From contig CALISD010000099.1 of NCBI GenBank assembly GCA_938041955.1, positions 1 through 36,416 of the forward strand: 36,416 nt of DNA. Direction: 5' to 3'. A program made the translations under genes and the position numbers. Every line of letters starts with the position of its first letter. The first letter of the stretch is position 1. This document shows positions 17,906-27,427 of this stretch, piece by piece. Origin of the DNA: an uncultured Granulosicoccaceae bacterium (GTDB lineage Bacteria; Pseudomonadota; Gammaproteobacteria; Granulosicoccales; Granulosicoccaceae). The notes under the pieces were generated by a model. That model was not told the DNA's origin. It made no database searches and saw nothing but the letters and a program-made list of their open reading frames with translations.

Positions 17906-18676
17906 TTACGAGCCCGTGTGCGACTGCCACAGCATGCTGGCGCCGGATATCAGCAATATCAGTAGGATGAGGTGTTGAAAGCGATCTTCGCTGATCCGCT
18001 TGCGCAGCATTTGCCCGGCCCTCATGCCAATCAGGACTGGAATTATTCCGGTCAGTGAACCCACCAATAGTGGACCTTTCAACAACCCGAGGGCTAGCAG
18101 GGAGAGCGTCCAGGGTACAACGGCGCAGACGTACAAAAAGCTGATCGCCGAGACAAAGTCATCTTTGCCCAAGTCCCGAATAGAGACCAGATAAACGATA
18201 AGCATCGGTCCGAACATCGATGAAATACCGCCGATCAGGCCCGATAAAGCGCCAAACACCAGTCCTGCTGGTACGACCCACTGGTTCTTCAACTGCAGTT
18301 TTAGAGATGAGGCCTGCAAAAAAGTAAAGAGAATGACAACGGTACCAACGCTCAACAGCAACAATTGCTCATCGATGACAGAAAGAATCTGTGTGCCGAG
18401 TAGTGTGCCGCAAAGCAGCGCGGCGCTGGCTGGCCAGAATCGTCCGAGAATAGCGCGAATATTCGGCGCTTTTCCCGCCTGCCAAAGGTTTGCAGCGACC
18501 ACTGGCATTGCCATCAAGGTGACGGCGCTTTGGGCAGGTAACACCAGTGCCATTAGTGGAACGGTGAGTAACGGGGTGCCGACACCGAGTGTGCCCTTAA
18601 TCAAGCCGCCGCAAAACAGCGCGAATCCGCACCAGAGTATTATTCCAAAGGAGTCTGCCAAGGCTGTGATTTCCAA
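17906..18676 (-). CDS. TauE/SafE (TSUP) family membrane permease
   Basis: 256-residue inner-membrane protein with about eight hydrophobic segments, the size of the TSUP family. The family's repeated motif is clear near the N-terminus (LIKGTLGVGTPLLTVPL) and again in the second half (ALSGLIGGISSMFGPMLIVYL). Members move sulfite, sulfoacetate or other small organic anions, mostly outward, but the substrate cannot be read here. The gene lies upstream of the tct operon on the same strand, 118 bases from tctC, and may be independent of it. It is divergent from ssb, with about 250 bases between them. Confidence 0.85.
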   Translation of the reverse strand: MEITALADSFGIILWCGFALFCGGLIKGTLGVGTPLLTVPLMALVLPAQSAVTLMAMPVVAANLWQAGKAPNIRAILGRFWPASAALLCGTLLGTQILSVIDEQLLLLSVGTVVILFTFLQASSLKLQLKNQWVVPAGLVFGALSGLIGGISSMFGPMLIVYLVSIRDLGKDDFVSAISFLYVCAVVPWTLSLLALGLLKGPLLVGSLTGIIPVLIGMRAGQMLRKRISEDRFQHLILLILLISGASMLWQSHTGS

Positions 18677-18801
18677 TTGCGCGTCGGTATTGGCTGAGAA
18701 GATGATATTTGGTTTCGGTACGGCTACGGACGCACGCTAGATCGCTTCTAAACCACAAATCCAGAAATGTAACATTAAAACTAAATCATGCGGCGAAACA
18801 G

Positions 18802-18815
18802 TAGTTTGGAAACTA
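18802..18815. promoter_or_regulatory. Short palindrome in the ssb upstream region
   Basis: TAGTTT-GG-AAACTA is perfectly symmetric and lies about 115 bases before ssb and 125 bases before the divergent permease gene. It does not match the SOS box of gammaproteobacteria (CTG-N10-CAG). A regulatory role is only possible. Confidence 0.25.
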
Positions 18816-18929
18816 ACCATTTCAAAGTTGCGCCAGTTCATTAAAAATCTCAGAACCACACTTAAAAGTTCCTTATTATGTGCGGCATGGACCCGTGGAG
18901 GGTCTGCCTAATTTTCTGGAGTGAGCTCA

Positions 18930-19415
18930 ATGGCTAGAGGTGTAAACAAAGTTATTCTCGTCGGCAATATGGGGAATGACCCTGAAGTTCGTGCGACGAC
19001 CACAGGCTCGCGCGTAGCGACCATCAGCATTGCAACGTCAGAGTCGTGGACTGACAAGAATACCGGCCAGAAGCAGGAAAAAACCGAATGGCACCGGGTG
19101 GTATTCTTTAATCGCCTGGCAGAAATTGTCGAACAATATCTGACAAAAGGTTCCCAGGTGTATGTCGAAGGTCGACTGCAAACGCGCAAATGGCAGGATC
19201 AAAACGGTCAGGACAGATACACCACTGAAGTGGTAGCCAGCGAGATGCAAATGCTAGGTGGACGCGGTGGTGGTGGGGGCGATGGTGGCTTCCAATCAAC
19301 CGCCCCGATGGATCCTCCTGCTGCTAAAGGTGCTCCGGCGTCTGCGCCGGCAAAAGCCCCAGCTGCTGCAGCTGGTGGACCGGATATTAATTTTGATGAC
19401 GATATCCCGTTTTAG
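18930..19415 (+). CDS. ssb: Single-stranded DNA-binding protein
   Basis: 161-residue SSB that coats single-stranded DNA in replication and repair. The OB-fold covers about residues 4-112 ([19 protein letters not shown] at the start, then [14 protein letters not shown] and [18 protein letters not shown]). A Gly/Pro/Ala-rich linker follows, ending in the acidic tail FDDDIPF that docks repair and replication partners. I chose the ATG at 18930, which has GGAG 8 bases upstream and gives the usual MARGVNKV start, over a GTG nine bases earlier. In many gammaproteobacteria ssb is divergent from uvrA; here its divergent neighbour is a TSUP permease. Confidence 0.97.
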   Translation: MARGVNKVILVGNMGNDPEVRATTTGSRVATISIATSESWTDKNTGQKQEKTEWHRVVFFNRLAEIVEQYLTKGSQVYVEGRLQTRKWQDQNGQDRYTTEVVASEMQMLGGRGGGGGDGGFQSTAPMDPPAAKGAPASAPAKAPAAAAGGPDINFDDDIPF

Positions 19416-19455
19416 GAGTTTCCCGGGAAGCTTTCTAAAACAGGTACATAAGCAT

Positions 19456-19482
19456 AAGCCCGCACCTGCTGCGGGCTTTTTT
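19456..19482 (+). terminator. Rho-independent terminator after ssb
   Basis: Arms AAGCCCGCA (19456-19464) and TGCGGGCTT (19470-19478) form a 9-bp stem with a 5-base loop, followed by a run of T's to 19482. It lies 41 bases after the ssb stop. Confidence 0.93.
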
Positions 19483-19594
19483 GATCCAGCTTTATCTGCA
19501 CATATCTACAACCTGAAACTGTCATCCACCAAAGGGTGAATTTAATGAAGAACAGGCAACTGGTTTGAGTAGTCTATTAGTGATGTGTTTTTTG

Positions 19595-20278
19595 TCAGGG
19601 CTGCAACCACTCGCATTTGTTATCGACTGTCTGGTTCTCACCTTCCCACACTCCGTTCTCGCTTATGCGAAATGGGACATAGAAGACTCCCCCGCTGACT
19701 CTATTCGTGATTGCTAACAGCAAGCGCTTATCTGAAGTGCTAATTCCTGTGCTCCACAATCCAGATCTTGTGTTTGCTCTGACGACGCCGTCATATCGAA
19801 AATAATAAGGCGAGAACGATGCCCCGGGGCAGACTACTACCGCGGCTCGTGTGATACCTGATGAGCCGGGCACACTGACATCTATAAAGTGTTTTTGTAA
19901 TTCATTGACTTCGTTAAACACTGGTTCTTGTGCCTCTATATCACCTGGCCCAACAAGGCATGATGAGGCGCCATCCCAGCCCCAGCCGTCGCCAACTGGC
20001 GCTGTATCGACACAAGCAGGGGCTTGAATAGGGGTTGCACAAGATGCAGTGCCATTCCACCCCCATCCGTCACCATCACTGTCTACACATTCGCTGCCGC
20101 GTGGTGCTTCGCCGGAGGAGTTTTCTGTGATAAGGCAGCTGACGTTATTTTCATAGCCGAAGCCATCGCCGTCAAAGTCGCTCGATTGGTAGATGCACGC
20201 AGGTGTGTCTGATTGCGCAGTGGTTATGCCGAGGCACAAAAGTAATAACGTCACCACGCTAGTGTTGTATCTTTTCAT
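19595..20278 (-). CDS. Secreted protein with three Cys-bounded DGDGWGW repeats
   Basis: 227-residue exported protein with a signal peptide (about 1-23). Three repeats of 20-35 residues follow in the first half. Each starts with Cys, has an acidic turn (DFDGDGFGY, DSDGDGWGW, APVGDGWGW), then an Asn/Asp-rich turn, and closes with SC. The DxDGDG turn is of the kind that can bind calcium, and the paired cysteines probably form one disulfide per repeat. Similar repeats occur in secreted proteins of marine gammaproteobacteria, but I cannot name a family. The last 100 residues (from about FIDVSVPG) are a beta-rich domain I do not recognise, with two further Cys. The gene stands alone between ssb and metK and has its own promoter. 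Confidence 0.75.
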   Translation of the reverse strand: MKRYNTSVVTLLLLCLGITTAQSDTPACIYQSSDFDGDGFGYENNVSCLITENSSGEAPRGSECVDSDGDGWGWNGTASCATPIQAPACVDTAPVGDGWGWDGASSCLVGPGDIEAQEPVFNEVNELQKHFIDVSVPGSSGITRAAVVVCPGASFSPYYFRYDGVVRANTRSGLWSTGISTSDKRLLLAITNRVSGGVFYVPFRISENGVWEGENQTVDNKCEWLQP

Positions 20279-20316
20279 TCGAGGTGTCCATGAATGGCTG
20301 AATTACAAGAGTCCGC

Positions 20317-20345
20317 ACTTTAGTGTCATGACAAATTATTGTCAA
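20317..20345 (-). promoter_or_regulatory. Promoter of the DGDGWGW-repeat gene
   Basis: On the minus strand a perfect TTGACA (20345-20340), a 17-base spacer and TAAAGT (20322-20317, four of six consensus bases) lie about 40 bases before the start codon. The spacer contains the 10-base palindrome TGTCATGACA (20324-20333). Confidence 0.6.
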
Positions 20346-20687
20346 GTGTCGTAAAAGTAGCAGGTACCGTCCAGAGCCGTTTTGAAGTAGTGGCAAGCCG
20401 CCGCTTCGTTCCGCTCTCAAGCCAAGCGCGGAATGGGTTGGACTGACCATGCGCTCATGCGTTGGGTTTCCCAGGCGACATCCAAAGCTGACATTGCGCC
20501 GCTTCAGGCAATCCGCTGCTCAGCGAGAGCGTAATAACGCTCGTGTTCTACACTCAGCAGGTCGAGGCGTGAAGCTACGCCCACAACGCCCACGGTCACT
20601 GATTCAGAAACTGCACCAAAGAGCTGAAAAATGTGACGTCGTTGGGCTGGAAATTGCATTTGAAGCCGGCAATAGGCACATAACGAT
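20346..20687. other. Intergenic stretch before metK, no gene seen
   Basis: The gap between the repeat-protein promoter and the metK promoter holds no convincing gene. One short perfect hairpin is present (GAGCGT-AATA-ACGCTC, 20527-20542) without a U-run. I looked for SAM and SAH riboswitch blocks and did not find them. Confidence 0.45.
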
Positions 20688-20703
20688 ATAAAGATATCTT
20701 TAT
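20688..20703. promoter_or_regulatory. Perfect 16-bp palindrome, candidate metK operator
   Basis: ATAAAGATATCTTTAT is fully symmetric and covers the place where the -35 box of the metK promoter should be, so a bound protein would block the promoter. ArsR-type SahR repressors control metK and ahcY in several proteobacteria through palindromes; whether this is such a site is inference. Confidence 0.55.
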
Positions 20704-20717
20704 TATTGCATGCCGAC

Positions 20718-20723
20718 TATAAT
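20718..20723 (+). promoter_or_regulatory. -10 box of the metK promoter
   Basis: A perfect TATAAT lies about 84 bases before the metK start. The -35 position (about 20695-20700) falls inside the 16-bp palindrome and is a poor match to consensus. The transcript would begin near 20730. Confidence 0.6.
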
Positions 20724-20806
20724 TCACTAGTTACATTCGATCCGCATTAACGCGTGTCTGTAGCCTACATTTACCGTCTTATTTATCCAGCAGAGATTAA
20801 CAATCC

Positions 20807-21973
20807 ATGACTAAGGAACACATTTTTACCTCTGAATCGGTCTCCGAGGGGCATCCAGATAAAATGTCTGATCAGGTGTCAGACGCGGTGCTCGATGCGA
20901 TTCTTGCTGAAGACAAGGATGCTCGCGTGGCCTGTGAAACTGTTTTCAAAACTGGTTTGGCCATGATCGCAGGCGAGATCACCACCACTGCAAAGCCTGA
21001 CTACGAAAAAGTAATTCGCGAAACGATTCGTGAAATTGGCTACACCGATTCTGCCATGGGCTTTGATTGTGATACTTGTGCGGTAATGACTGCCATCGGT
21101 ATCCAGTCACCGGATATTAATCAGGGTGTTGATCGTTCACGTCCGGAAGATCAGGGCGCAGGTGACCAGGGTTTGATGTTTGGTTATGCAACAAACGAAA
21201 CAGAGGTATTGATGCCTGCGCCTATCACTTACGCGCACCTGTTGGTTCAGAAGCATGCAGAGTTTCGTCGCAGTGGTAAGGCTGATTGGCTGCGTCCTGA
21301 TGCAAAGAGCCAGGTGAGCTTTAAGTACATCGATGGCAAGATTGCGGGTATTGATGCAGTCGTTTTATCTACACAACACGCTGCAGAGATTTCACAAAGT
21401 GATTTGCAGGAAGCCATTATGGAAGAGGTGTTAAAGCCTATTCTTGAGCCAACAGGTTGGTTGCATGCTGACACCAAATACCACATCAACCCGACGGGTG
21501 CTTTTGTGATTGGTGGTCCAATGGGGGACGCAGGTTTAACGGGTCGAAAGATTATTGTTGATACATACGGTGGTGCTGCTCGTCACGGTGGCGGTGCGTT
21601 CTCTGGTAAAGACCCATCAAAGGTTGACCGTTCTGCAGCTTACGCTGGCCGATATGTAGCAAAGAATATTGTTGCAGCGGGTTTGGCTGATCGTTGTGAA
21701 ATACAAATCTCTTATGCCATTGGTGTTGCTGAGCCGACGTCAATCATGGTTGAGACTTTCGGTACCGGCAAGCTTGATGACGAAAAGATCACCGCGTTGG
21801 TACGTGAGCACTTTGATCTTCGTCCGTATGGGATTTTGACCATGCTCGACTTGTTAAATGCCGAAAAGATTAAATACCGAAAAACTGCAGCCTATGGCCA
21901 CTTTGGTCGTGAGAATGAAGGTTTTACCTGGGAAAACACCGATAAGGCAGAGGCGCTTCGAAGCGCACTTTAA
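20807..21973 (+). CDS. metK: S-adenosylmethionine synthetase
   Basis: Makes S-adenosylmethionine from methionine and ATP in the cytoplasm. The 388-residue protein is of standard length. It has [10 protein letters not shown] at 10-19 (substrate and metal binding), the signature [12 protein letters not shown] near residue 117, and the glycine-rich phosphate loop [19 protein letters not shown] near 260. Lysines and aspartates of the active site are all in place. It is followed 94 bases later by ahcY, so SAM production and removal of the SAH left by methylation are encoded together. The leader is about 77 bases, starting at a promoter with a candidate operator. Confidence 0.98.
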   Translation: MTKEHIFTSESVSEGHPDKMSDQVSDAVLDAILAEDKDARVACETVFKTGLAMIAGEITTTAKPDYEKVIRETIREIGYTDSAMGFDCDTCAVMTAIGIQSPDINQGVDRSRPEDQGAGDQGLMFGYATNETEVLMPAPITYAHLLVQKHAEFRRSGKADWLRPDAKSQVSFKYIDGKIAGIDAVVLSTQHAAEISQSDLQEAIMEEVLKPILEPTGWLHADTKYHINPTGAFVIGGPMGDAGLTGRKIIVDTYGGAARHGGGAFSGKDPSKVDRSAAYAGRYVAKNIVAAGLADRCEIQISYAIGVAEPTSIMVETFGTGKLDDEKITALVREHFDLRPYGILTMLDLLNAEKIKYRKTAAYGHFGRENEGFTWENTDKAEALRSAL

Positions 21974-22067
21974 TCTCGGCAAATTAAAAGCATAGTCTGC
22001 TGTTATTAATGCGGCGGGCACAATCATTTTTATTATCTACATCTATATTTATAGGAATTAACACAGC

Positions 22068-23354
22068 ATGAGTGATTTTAAAGTCGCTGATATGTCCCTC
22101 GCAGAGTGGGGCCACAAAGAAATTCGTATTGCCGAGTCAGAAATGCCTGGCTTGATGAAGATCCGTGAAGAATACAACGGTTCAAAGCCGCTTGAAGGTG
22201 CACGCATTGTTGGTTGTCTGCATATGACAATTCAAACGGCGGTATTGATTGAAACTCTAATAGAGCTCGGTGCTACCGTTCGTTGGTCATCTTGCAACAT
22301 CTTTTCAACTCAAGACCAGGCCGCCGCCGCGATTGCTGATCAGGGTATCCCCGTATTTGCATGGAAAGGCGAAACCGATGAGGAATTCTGGTGGTGTATT
22401 GAGCAAACGCTTGAAGGTCCTGACGGTTGGAAGCCAAACCTGATTCTTGATGACGGTGGTGATGTCACACAGATCATTCATGAGAAGTATCCAGAAATGT
22501 TGAAAGACATTAAGGGCTTGTCTGAAGAGACTACGACCGGTGTTCATCGTCTTTATGAAATGGCGCGTGAAGGCAAGTTAAAGATTCCTGCGATTAACGT
22601 AAACGATTCAGTAACCAAGTCAAAATTTGACAACCTGTATGGCTGCCGAGAGTCACTGCTTGATGGTATTAAGCGCGCCACTGATGTAATGATCGCCGGC
22701 AAAATCTGTATGGTGCTGGGTTATGGTGATGTTGGTAAAGGTTGTGCGCAAGCATTCCGCGGAATGGGTGCCACCGTATTGGTTTCAGAAATTGATCCTA
22801 TCTGCGCATTGCAGGCGGCGATGGAAGGTCATCGTGTGGTGACTATGGATGATGCGGCTGATCAAGCAGATATCTTTGTTACGACTACCGGCAACATTAA
22901 CGTGATCACACACGATCACATGGCGAAAATGAAGAACGAGGCAATCGTTTGTAATATTGGCCACTTTGATAACGAAATCGATGTCGCAAGCCTCAAGCAG
23001 TATGAGTGGGATAACGTCAAGCCACAGGTAGATCACATTATCTTCCCTGACGGCAAGCGCATCACGCTTCTTGCTGAAGGTCGACTGGTAAACCTGGGTT
23101 GTGCCACTGGCCACCCGAGTTTTGTTATGTCGGCGTCTTTCGCGAATCAGGTGCTAGCTCAGATTGAGTTATGGGAGCGTGCTGACCAATATGACATTGG
23201 TGTGCATGTATTGCCGAAGCGTCTGGATGAAAAAGTGGCTCGACTGCATTTGGACAAGATCGGGGCGAATCTTACTGAACTCAATTCAGAGCAGGCTAAG
23301 TACCTTGGTATGGACGCTGATGGCCCCTACAAGCCGTCACATTACCGCTACTAG
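22068..23354 (+). CDS. ahcY: S-adenosylhomocysteine hydrolase
   Basis: NAD-dependent enzyme that splits S-adenosylhomocysteine into homocysteine and adenosine, completing the methyl cycle. At 428 residues it is of the shorter type (like the human enzyme) and lacks the roughly 40-residue insert of many bacterial and plant forms. The Rossmann motif [18 protein letters not shown] is clear in the middle, preceded by the conserved [13 protein letters not shown], and the C-terminus YKPSHYRY carries the Lys and Tyr that reach into the partner's NAD site. I see no SAH riboswitch in the 94 bases before it; it probably reads through from metK. Confidence 0.97.
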   Translation: MSDFKVADMSLAEWGHKEIRIAESEMPGLMKIREEYNGSKPLEGARIVGCLHMTIQTAVLIETLIELGATVRWSSCNIFSTQDQAAAAIADQGIPVFAWKGETDEEFWWCIEQTLEGPDGWKPNLILDDGGDVTQIIHEKYPEMLKDIKGLSEETTTGVHRLYEMAREGKLKIPAINVNDSVTKSKFDNLYGCRESLLDGIKRATDVMIAGKICMVLGYGDVGKGCAQAFRGMGATVLVSEIDPICALQAAMEGHRVVTMDDAADQADIFVTTTGNINVITHDHMAKMKNEAIVCNIGHFDNEIDVASLKQYEWDNVKPQVDHIIFPDGKRITLLAEGRLVNLGCATGHPSFVMSASFANQVLAQIELWERADQYDIGVHVLPKRLDEKVARLHLDKIGANLTELNSEQAKYLGMDADGPYKPSHYRY

Positions 23355-23401
23355 TTCATTGGTTTAGGCTGGCAGTCTTCACTGATTGCCTCTACAAAGG
23401 T

Positions 23402-23428
23402 GGCTCCGGGTCAATTTGGCGCGGAGCC
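23402..23428 (+). terminator. Possible terminator after ahcY
   Basis: GGCTCCG (23402-23408) pairs with CGGAGCC (23422-23428) around a 13-base loop, 48 bases after the ahcY stop. Only three T's follow after two bases, so termination strength is doubtful. Confidence 0.4.
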
Positions 23429-23603
23429 GCTTTGCCATCTATCTTCGCTATATCGTTGTAATAGTTGATAAATGTATTTCGTGATCGTTGTATTTGGTTC
23501 AGGGTTATTGGAACAGAGGAGAGAAAACAGGTATGCTCCGCGATTCCGCGAGTGCTCACGAAGTAAGCCCAGAGCGCTACAGTAACCTGTGATAAATCAA
23601 TAA

Positions 23604-24947
23604 ATGCGACAAAAGGTTTTTGTCAAAACACACGGCTGTCAGATGAACGAGTATGACTCGGCCAAAATGATAGACGTGCTTGACGAGCGTTTCGGTGTTG
23701 ATGTAATCGACAATCCCGAAGAAGCAGACATACTGCTGGTCAATACCTGCTCGATCCGAGAAAAAGCTCAAGAGAAGGTGTTCTCGCAGCTCGGTCGATG
23801 GCGCCCCTTCAAAGAAAAGCGAAAAGACGTGCTGATTGCCGTCGCAGGCTGCGTTGCGAGTCAGGAAGGCGAGGCGCTGCAAAAGCGCGCACCGTTTGTT
23901 GATCTGGTAGTCGGGCCGCAAACTATTCACCGTCTTGCTGATATGGTCGAAACCACCCGCCGTGAAAAGCGGCCGCTGGTAGATGTAAGCTTCCCGGCGA
24001 TTGAAAAATTTGATCAACTGCCAGAGCCCAAAATGGATGGGCCGACGGCATTTGTATCCATTATGGAAGGCTGCAGTAAGTACTGTAGTTTTTGTGTGGT
24101 GCCTTACACGCGTGGTGAAGAGATTTCCCGCCCGTTTGATGACGTGATTGCTGAGGTGGCGCAACTCGCAGAGCAGGGCGTACGTGAAGTGAACTTGCTC
24201 GGGCAGAACGTAAACGGTTATCGCGGTGATATGGATGACGGCGAGATTGCCGATCTTGCGCTACTGATCTCGGTGGTGGCAGCGGTAGAAGGTATCGAAA
24301 GAATCCGGTTTACTACGTCGCACCCGATAGAGTTTGGTGATCGTCTCATTCAAGCCTATGCAGAGGTGCCGGAGCTCGCATCGTTCCTTCACCTGCCTGT
24401 GCAGTCAGGCGCTGATCGAGTACTTGCGGCAATGAAGCGCGGGCATACTGCTATTGAATATAAATCGAAGATTCGTAAGCTTAAAGAAGCACGGCCGGGT
24501 ATCTCGATTTCTTCAGATTTTATCATCGGTTTTCCCGGTGAGACTGATGCAGACTTTGAGCAGACGATGTCATTGATTACCAGTATTGGTTTTGATCAGT
24601 CATATAGCTTTATCTACAGTGCGCGTCCGGGTACACCTGCGGCCTCAATGGAGGATGATACGCCGGTGCAAGTGAAGAAAGAACGGCTCGCTCGATTGCA
24701 GAAAACGATTAATGAACAGGCCAGGGCCATTAGTGACTCAATGGTTGGCAGTGTGCAGCGTATTTTGGTAGAGCGACCGTCAACCAGAGATGAGACTGAG
24801 CTTGCAGGACGCACTGAAAATAATCGTGTAGTGAATTTTGCTGGCGATGCAGCTTTGATTGGCAAGTTTGTCGATGTCACTATTACAGATGCTAAACCTA
24901 ACTCTCTCCGTGGTGAATTTTTACACATTAATGATCCGCTTCATTAG
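23604..24947 (+). CDS. miaB: tRNA-2-methylthio-N6-dimethylallyladenosine synthase
   Basis: Radical-SAM methylthiotransferase that adds a methylthio group to i6A37 of tRNAs reading UNN codons. The 447-residue protein has all six cluster cysteines at the positions found in E. coli: Cys12, Cys49 and Cys83 for the auxiliary iron-sulfur cluster, and Cys157, Cys161 and Cys164 in GCSKYCSFC for the radical-SAM cluster. A TRAM domain forms the last 65 or so residues. It uses SAM, made by the nearby metK. It heads the unit miaB-ybeZ-ybeY-corC, the same order as in E. coli. The ribosome-binding site before the ATG is weak. Confidence 0.97.
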   Translation: MRQKVFVKTHGCQMNEYDSAKMIDVLDERFGVDVIDNPEEADILLVNTCSIREKAQEKVFSQLGRWRPFKEKRKDVLIAVAGCVASQEGEALQKRAPFVDLVVGPQTIHRLADMVETTRREKRPLVDVSFPAIEKFDQLPEPKMDGPTAFVSIMEGCSKYCSFCVVPYTRGEEISRPFDDVIAEVAQLAEQGVREVNLLGQNVNGYRGDMDDGEIADLALLISVVAAVEGIERIRFTTSHPIEFGDRLIQAYAEVPELASFLHLPVQSGADRVLAAMKRGHTAIEYKSKIRKLKEARPGISISSDFIIGFPGETDADFEQTMSLITSIGFDQSYSFIYSARPGTPAASMEDDTPVQVKKERLARLQKTINEQARAISDSMVGSVQRILVERPSTRDETELAGRTENNRVVNFAGDAALIGKFVDVTITDAKPNSLRGEFLHINDPLH

Positions 24948-24965
24948 ACAAGGATACTCACTAGC

Positions 24966-25940
24966 TTGGCGACATTAGAATTTCAGCTAAGCCCGGACGA
25001 CAACAAGCGTCTGGCAAATCTTTGCGGGCAATTCGATGAACATCTACGACAGATTGAAGGGCGTCTTGATGTTCAATTGCATAATCGTGGCGGCAACTTT
25101 CGTGTCTCCGGTGACGATGCCGTCGTAAGAAGCGCCTGCAGCGTTTTGCAGGGTTTGTATGATGCAACCGCCAAAGAAACTCTCACTCCAGAAAAGATAC
25201 ATCTTTACTTGCAAGAAACTAATCTTAGCGCTGACGACGATCAGCCGGAAAACAACAAGCGTTCAGGTGCTGATATTGTCACCCGCAATGTCCGTATACG
25301 CTGCCGCGGAAACAATCAGCAGCAATATGTTGAAAGTATTCGCGAGCACGATTTGAGCTTTGGAATTGGCCCTGCGGGTACGGGTAAAACGTATCTAGCT
25401 GTGGCCTGTGCGGTAGAAGCGCTTGAGCGTGAACAAGTGCGGCGATTGGTGTTGGTACGCCCTGCAGTTGAGGCGGGTGAGCGACTGGGTTTTCTACCCG
25501 GCGATCTCACTCAAAAAGTGGATCCGTACCTTCGGCCTATTTACGATGCACTGTATGAATTTTTAGGTTTCGATCGTGTTGCAAAGCTCATTGAAAAGAA
25601 CGTTATCGAAGTGGCTCCGTTGGCTTACATGCGCGGGCGCACATTAAATCACTCTTGTGTGATTATGGATGAAGCGCAAAACACCACCGTTGAACAAATG
25701 AAAATGTTTTTAACCAGGCTTGGTTTCGGGTCAACAGCGATTGTCACTGGTGATGTCACTCAAATAGATTTACCCAAGCATGTCACCTCTGGACTGAAGC
25801 ATGTCCGAGGCGTGCTCGATGGTGTCGAAGGGATTGGATTTTGCGAATTTAAAGCGCGCGATGTAGTTCGCCACCCGATGGTTCAGAAAATCGTAACAGC
25901 CTATAACAAAGCTGAGAATCTTGATGACGCGCGCGATTAA
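24966..25940 (+). CDS. ybeZ: PhoH-like ATPase YbeZ
   Basis: PhoH-family P-loop ATPase, 324 residues, thought to work with the endonuclease YbeY, whose gene follows 24 bases later. An N-terminal nucleic-acid-binding-like region (about 1-110) precedes the ATPase. The ATPase has Walker A GPAGTGKT (about residue 137 onward), VRPAVEAGERLGFLPG, and Walker B VIMDEAQNTT. The start is a TTG: no ATG or GTG lies upstream in frame before a stop, and AGGA sits 11 bases before it. It begins 18 bases after miaB. Confidence 0.93.
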   Translation: MATLEFQLSPDDNKRLANLCGQFDEHLRQIEGRLDVQLHNRGGNFRVSGDDAVVRSACSVLQGLYDATAKETLTPEKIHLYLQETNLSADDDQPENNKRSGADIVTRNVRIRCRGNNQQQYVESIREHDLSFGIGPAGTGKTYLAVACAVEALEREQVRRLVLVRPAVEAGERLGFLPGDLTQKVDPYLRPIYDALYEFLGFDRVAKLIEKNVIEVAPLAYMRGRTLNHSCVIMDEAQNTTVEQMKMFLTRLGFGSTAIVTGDVTQIDLPKHVTSGLKHVRGVLDGVEGIGFCEFKARDVVRHPMVQKIVTAYNKAENLDDARD

Positions 25941-25964
25941 AAGCGAAGGCAACAAACCCCGATA

Positions 25965-26504
25965 ATGTCCTCTTCAAGAGAATCAGTCGAGCGGTTGGGA
26001 AGCATCGAGGCGGATGGTGAGTACGTCGACGAATCCATCGAGATTCAGTGGCAGATTGACGCTCCTCGCGGTGCTCCAGCTAATGTCGAGATAGTCGCCT
26101 GGGCGCGTGCTGCGCTTGCAGAAAATTCGCTTGAAAATACCGGCGTCACGATCCGAATTGTCGATGCCATGGAAATTAAATCCAGTAACAAGCAATGGCG
26201 TAATATCGACAAGGCAACCAATGTGCTTTCTTTTGCCGCGGACTTTCCGGCAGAAGCCGGGATACCCTATCTGGGGGATATTTTAATTTGCGCTGAAGTT
26301 CTTCAGCGTGAGAGTCAGGAGCAGGGCAAAAAGCTCGCTGATCATTGGGCGCACATTGTTGTTCACGGTTTGTTGCATTTGCAGGGCTATGATCATGAAA
26401 ATGATCAGGATGCTGACGCAATGGAGCAGCGGGAAAGGGAAATACTGGCTACACTAAGAGTTGCTGATCCTTATCGGGATGAGATTGATCAAGCCAATAC
26501 TTGA
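25965..26504 (+). CDS. ybeY: Endoribonuclease YbeY
   Basis: Single-strand-specific metallo-endoribonuclease needed for 16S rRNA 3'-end maturation and ribosome quality control. The zinc site H-x3-H-x5-H is intact as His134, His138 and His144 in HGLLHLQGYDH. NIDKATNVLSFAAD and YLGDILIC are the other conserved blocks. At 179 residues it is about 25 longer than the E. coli protein, mainly through an N-terminal extension (about residues 1-22) of unknown role; an internal start is possible, but none has a better ribosome-binding site. Confidence 0.95.
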   Translation: MSSSRESVERLGSIEADGEYVDESIEIQWQIDAPRGAPANVEIVAWARAALAENSLENTGVTIRIVDAMEIKSSNKQWRNIDKATNVLSFAADFPAEAGIPYLGDILICAEVLQRESQEQGKKLADHWAHIVVHGLLHLQGYDHENDQDADAMEQREREILATLRVADPYRDEIDQANT

Positions 26505-26575
26505 ACGTGCTTTGCGCAAGTCGATCCAGGACTGGTTTCAGAATTATTCAGTCAAACAGAGGTTTGAAATAACTA

Positions 26576-27427
26576 ATGGCCAATGAGCCTGTCGAGTCGC
26601 CGAAATCTTTTGTAGAACGTATCCGCCATGCATTTAATGGTGATGATGAGCCGCGCGATGTTGACCAGTTAAAAACAGTGCTGCGGGAAGCGGCAGACCG
26701 CGATATCGTCAGCGATGACACCATGACTATGCTGGACGGCGTCTTTGATGTGGCTGCTATGAGGGTGCGCGATATCATGATTCCGCGTGCCCAGATGGAG
26801 GTAGTGGAATTCGATGAAAAGCTTGATGAAATCCTGCCAACGATTATTGAGAGCGGTCACTCTCGCTTTCCGGTAATAGGAGACAGTCGTGATGAGGTGG
26901 TAGGTGTATTGTTAGCCAAAGACCTGCTGCGCTTTTCATTGCCGGGTAAAAAAGAAGCGTTTAGCCTTCAATCTTTGATTCGCGAGCCAGTGTTTACACC
27001 GGAAAGTAAAAAGCTCAACGTTTTGCTTACTGAGTTCAGAGCAAACCACAATCATATGGCGATTGTTGTTGATGAATACGGTGGTGTTGCAGGTCTGGTT
27101 ACTATTGAAGATGTGCTTGAAGAAATAGTCGGTGAAATTGACGATGAGCACGACGCTGAAGAAGATGCCAACATCCGCAAACATGAAGACAGCGGATACA
27201 CCATTAAGGCACTCACACCGATTGAAGAGTTCAACGAAGAGCTTGATGCGAATTTGCCAGATGATGAATTTGACACCATCGGCGGACTGGTGATGCAGAA
27301 AATCGGTCATATGCCAAACCCAGGTGAGCAGACGCGGATTGATCGTTTCTCCATTAAGGTATTGGCCGCAGAATCTCGACGGATTCACTTGCTGCAGGTG
27401 ACGACAGAGGATTCCCCGGTAACCTGA
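26576..27427 (+). CDS. corC: CorC/YbeX CBS-domain protein
   Basis: Cytoplasmic CBS-domain protein of the CorC/HlyC family (YbeX), linked to magnesium/cobalt efflux and, in E. coli, to ribosome metabolism. The 283 residues hold a short acidic start, a pair of CBS domains (about 60-190, with the typical MRVRDIMIPRAQMEVVE, GHSRFPVIGD and VDEYGGVAGLVTIEDVLEEIVGEI segments), and the C-terminal transporter-associated domain (about 205-280, EEFNEELDANLPDDEFDTIGG). Membrane-anchoring helices are absent, as in E. coli YbeX. It starts 71 bases after ybeY in the conserved operon order. Confidence 0.94.
   Translation: MANEPVESPKSFVERIRHAFNGDDEPRDVDQLKTVLREAADRDIVSDDTMTMLDGVFDVAAMRVRDIMIPRAQMEVVEFDEKLDEILPTIIESGHSRFPVIGDSRDEVVGVLLAKDLLRFSLPGKKEAFSLQSLIREPVFTPESKKLNVLLTEFRANHNHMAIVVDEYGGVAGLVTIEDVLEEIVGEIDDEHDAEEDANIRKHEDSGYTIKALTPIEEFNEELDANLPDDEFDTIGGLVMQKIGHMPNPGEQTRIDRFSIKVLAAESRRIHLLQVTTEDSPVT

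Noticed and set aside
20346..20687. SAM riboswitch or other known RNA before metK
   Set aside because: No conserved blocks were found, and the metK promoter lies downstream of this stretch, so it would not be in the metK transcript.
21974..22067. SAH riboswitch before ahcY
   Set aside because: The 94-base gap lacks the conserved SAH-aptamer segments and is mostly AT-rich.
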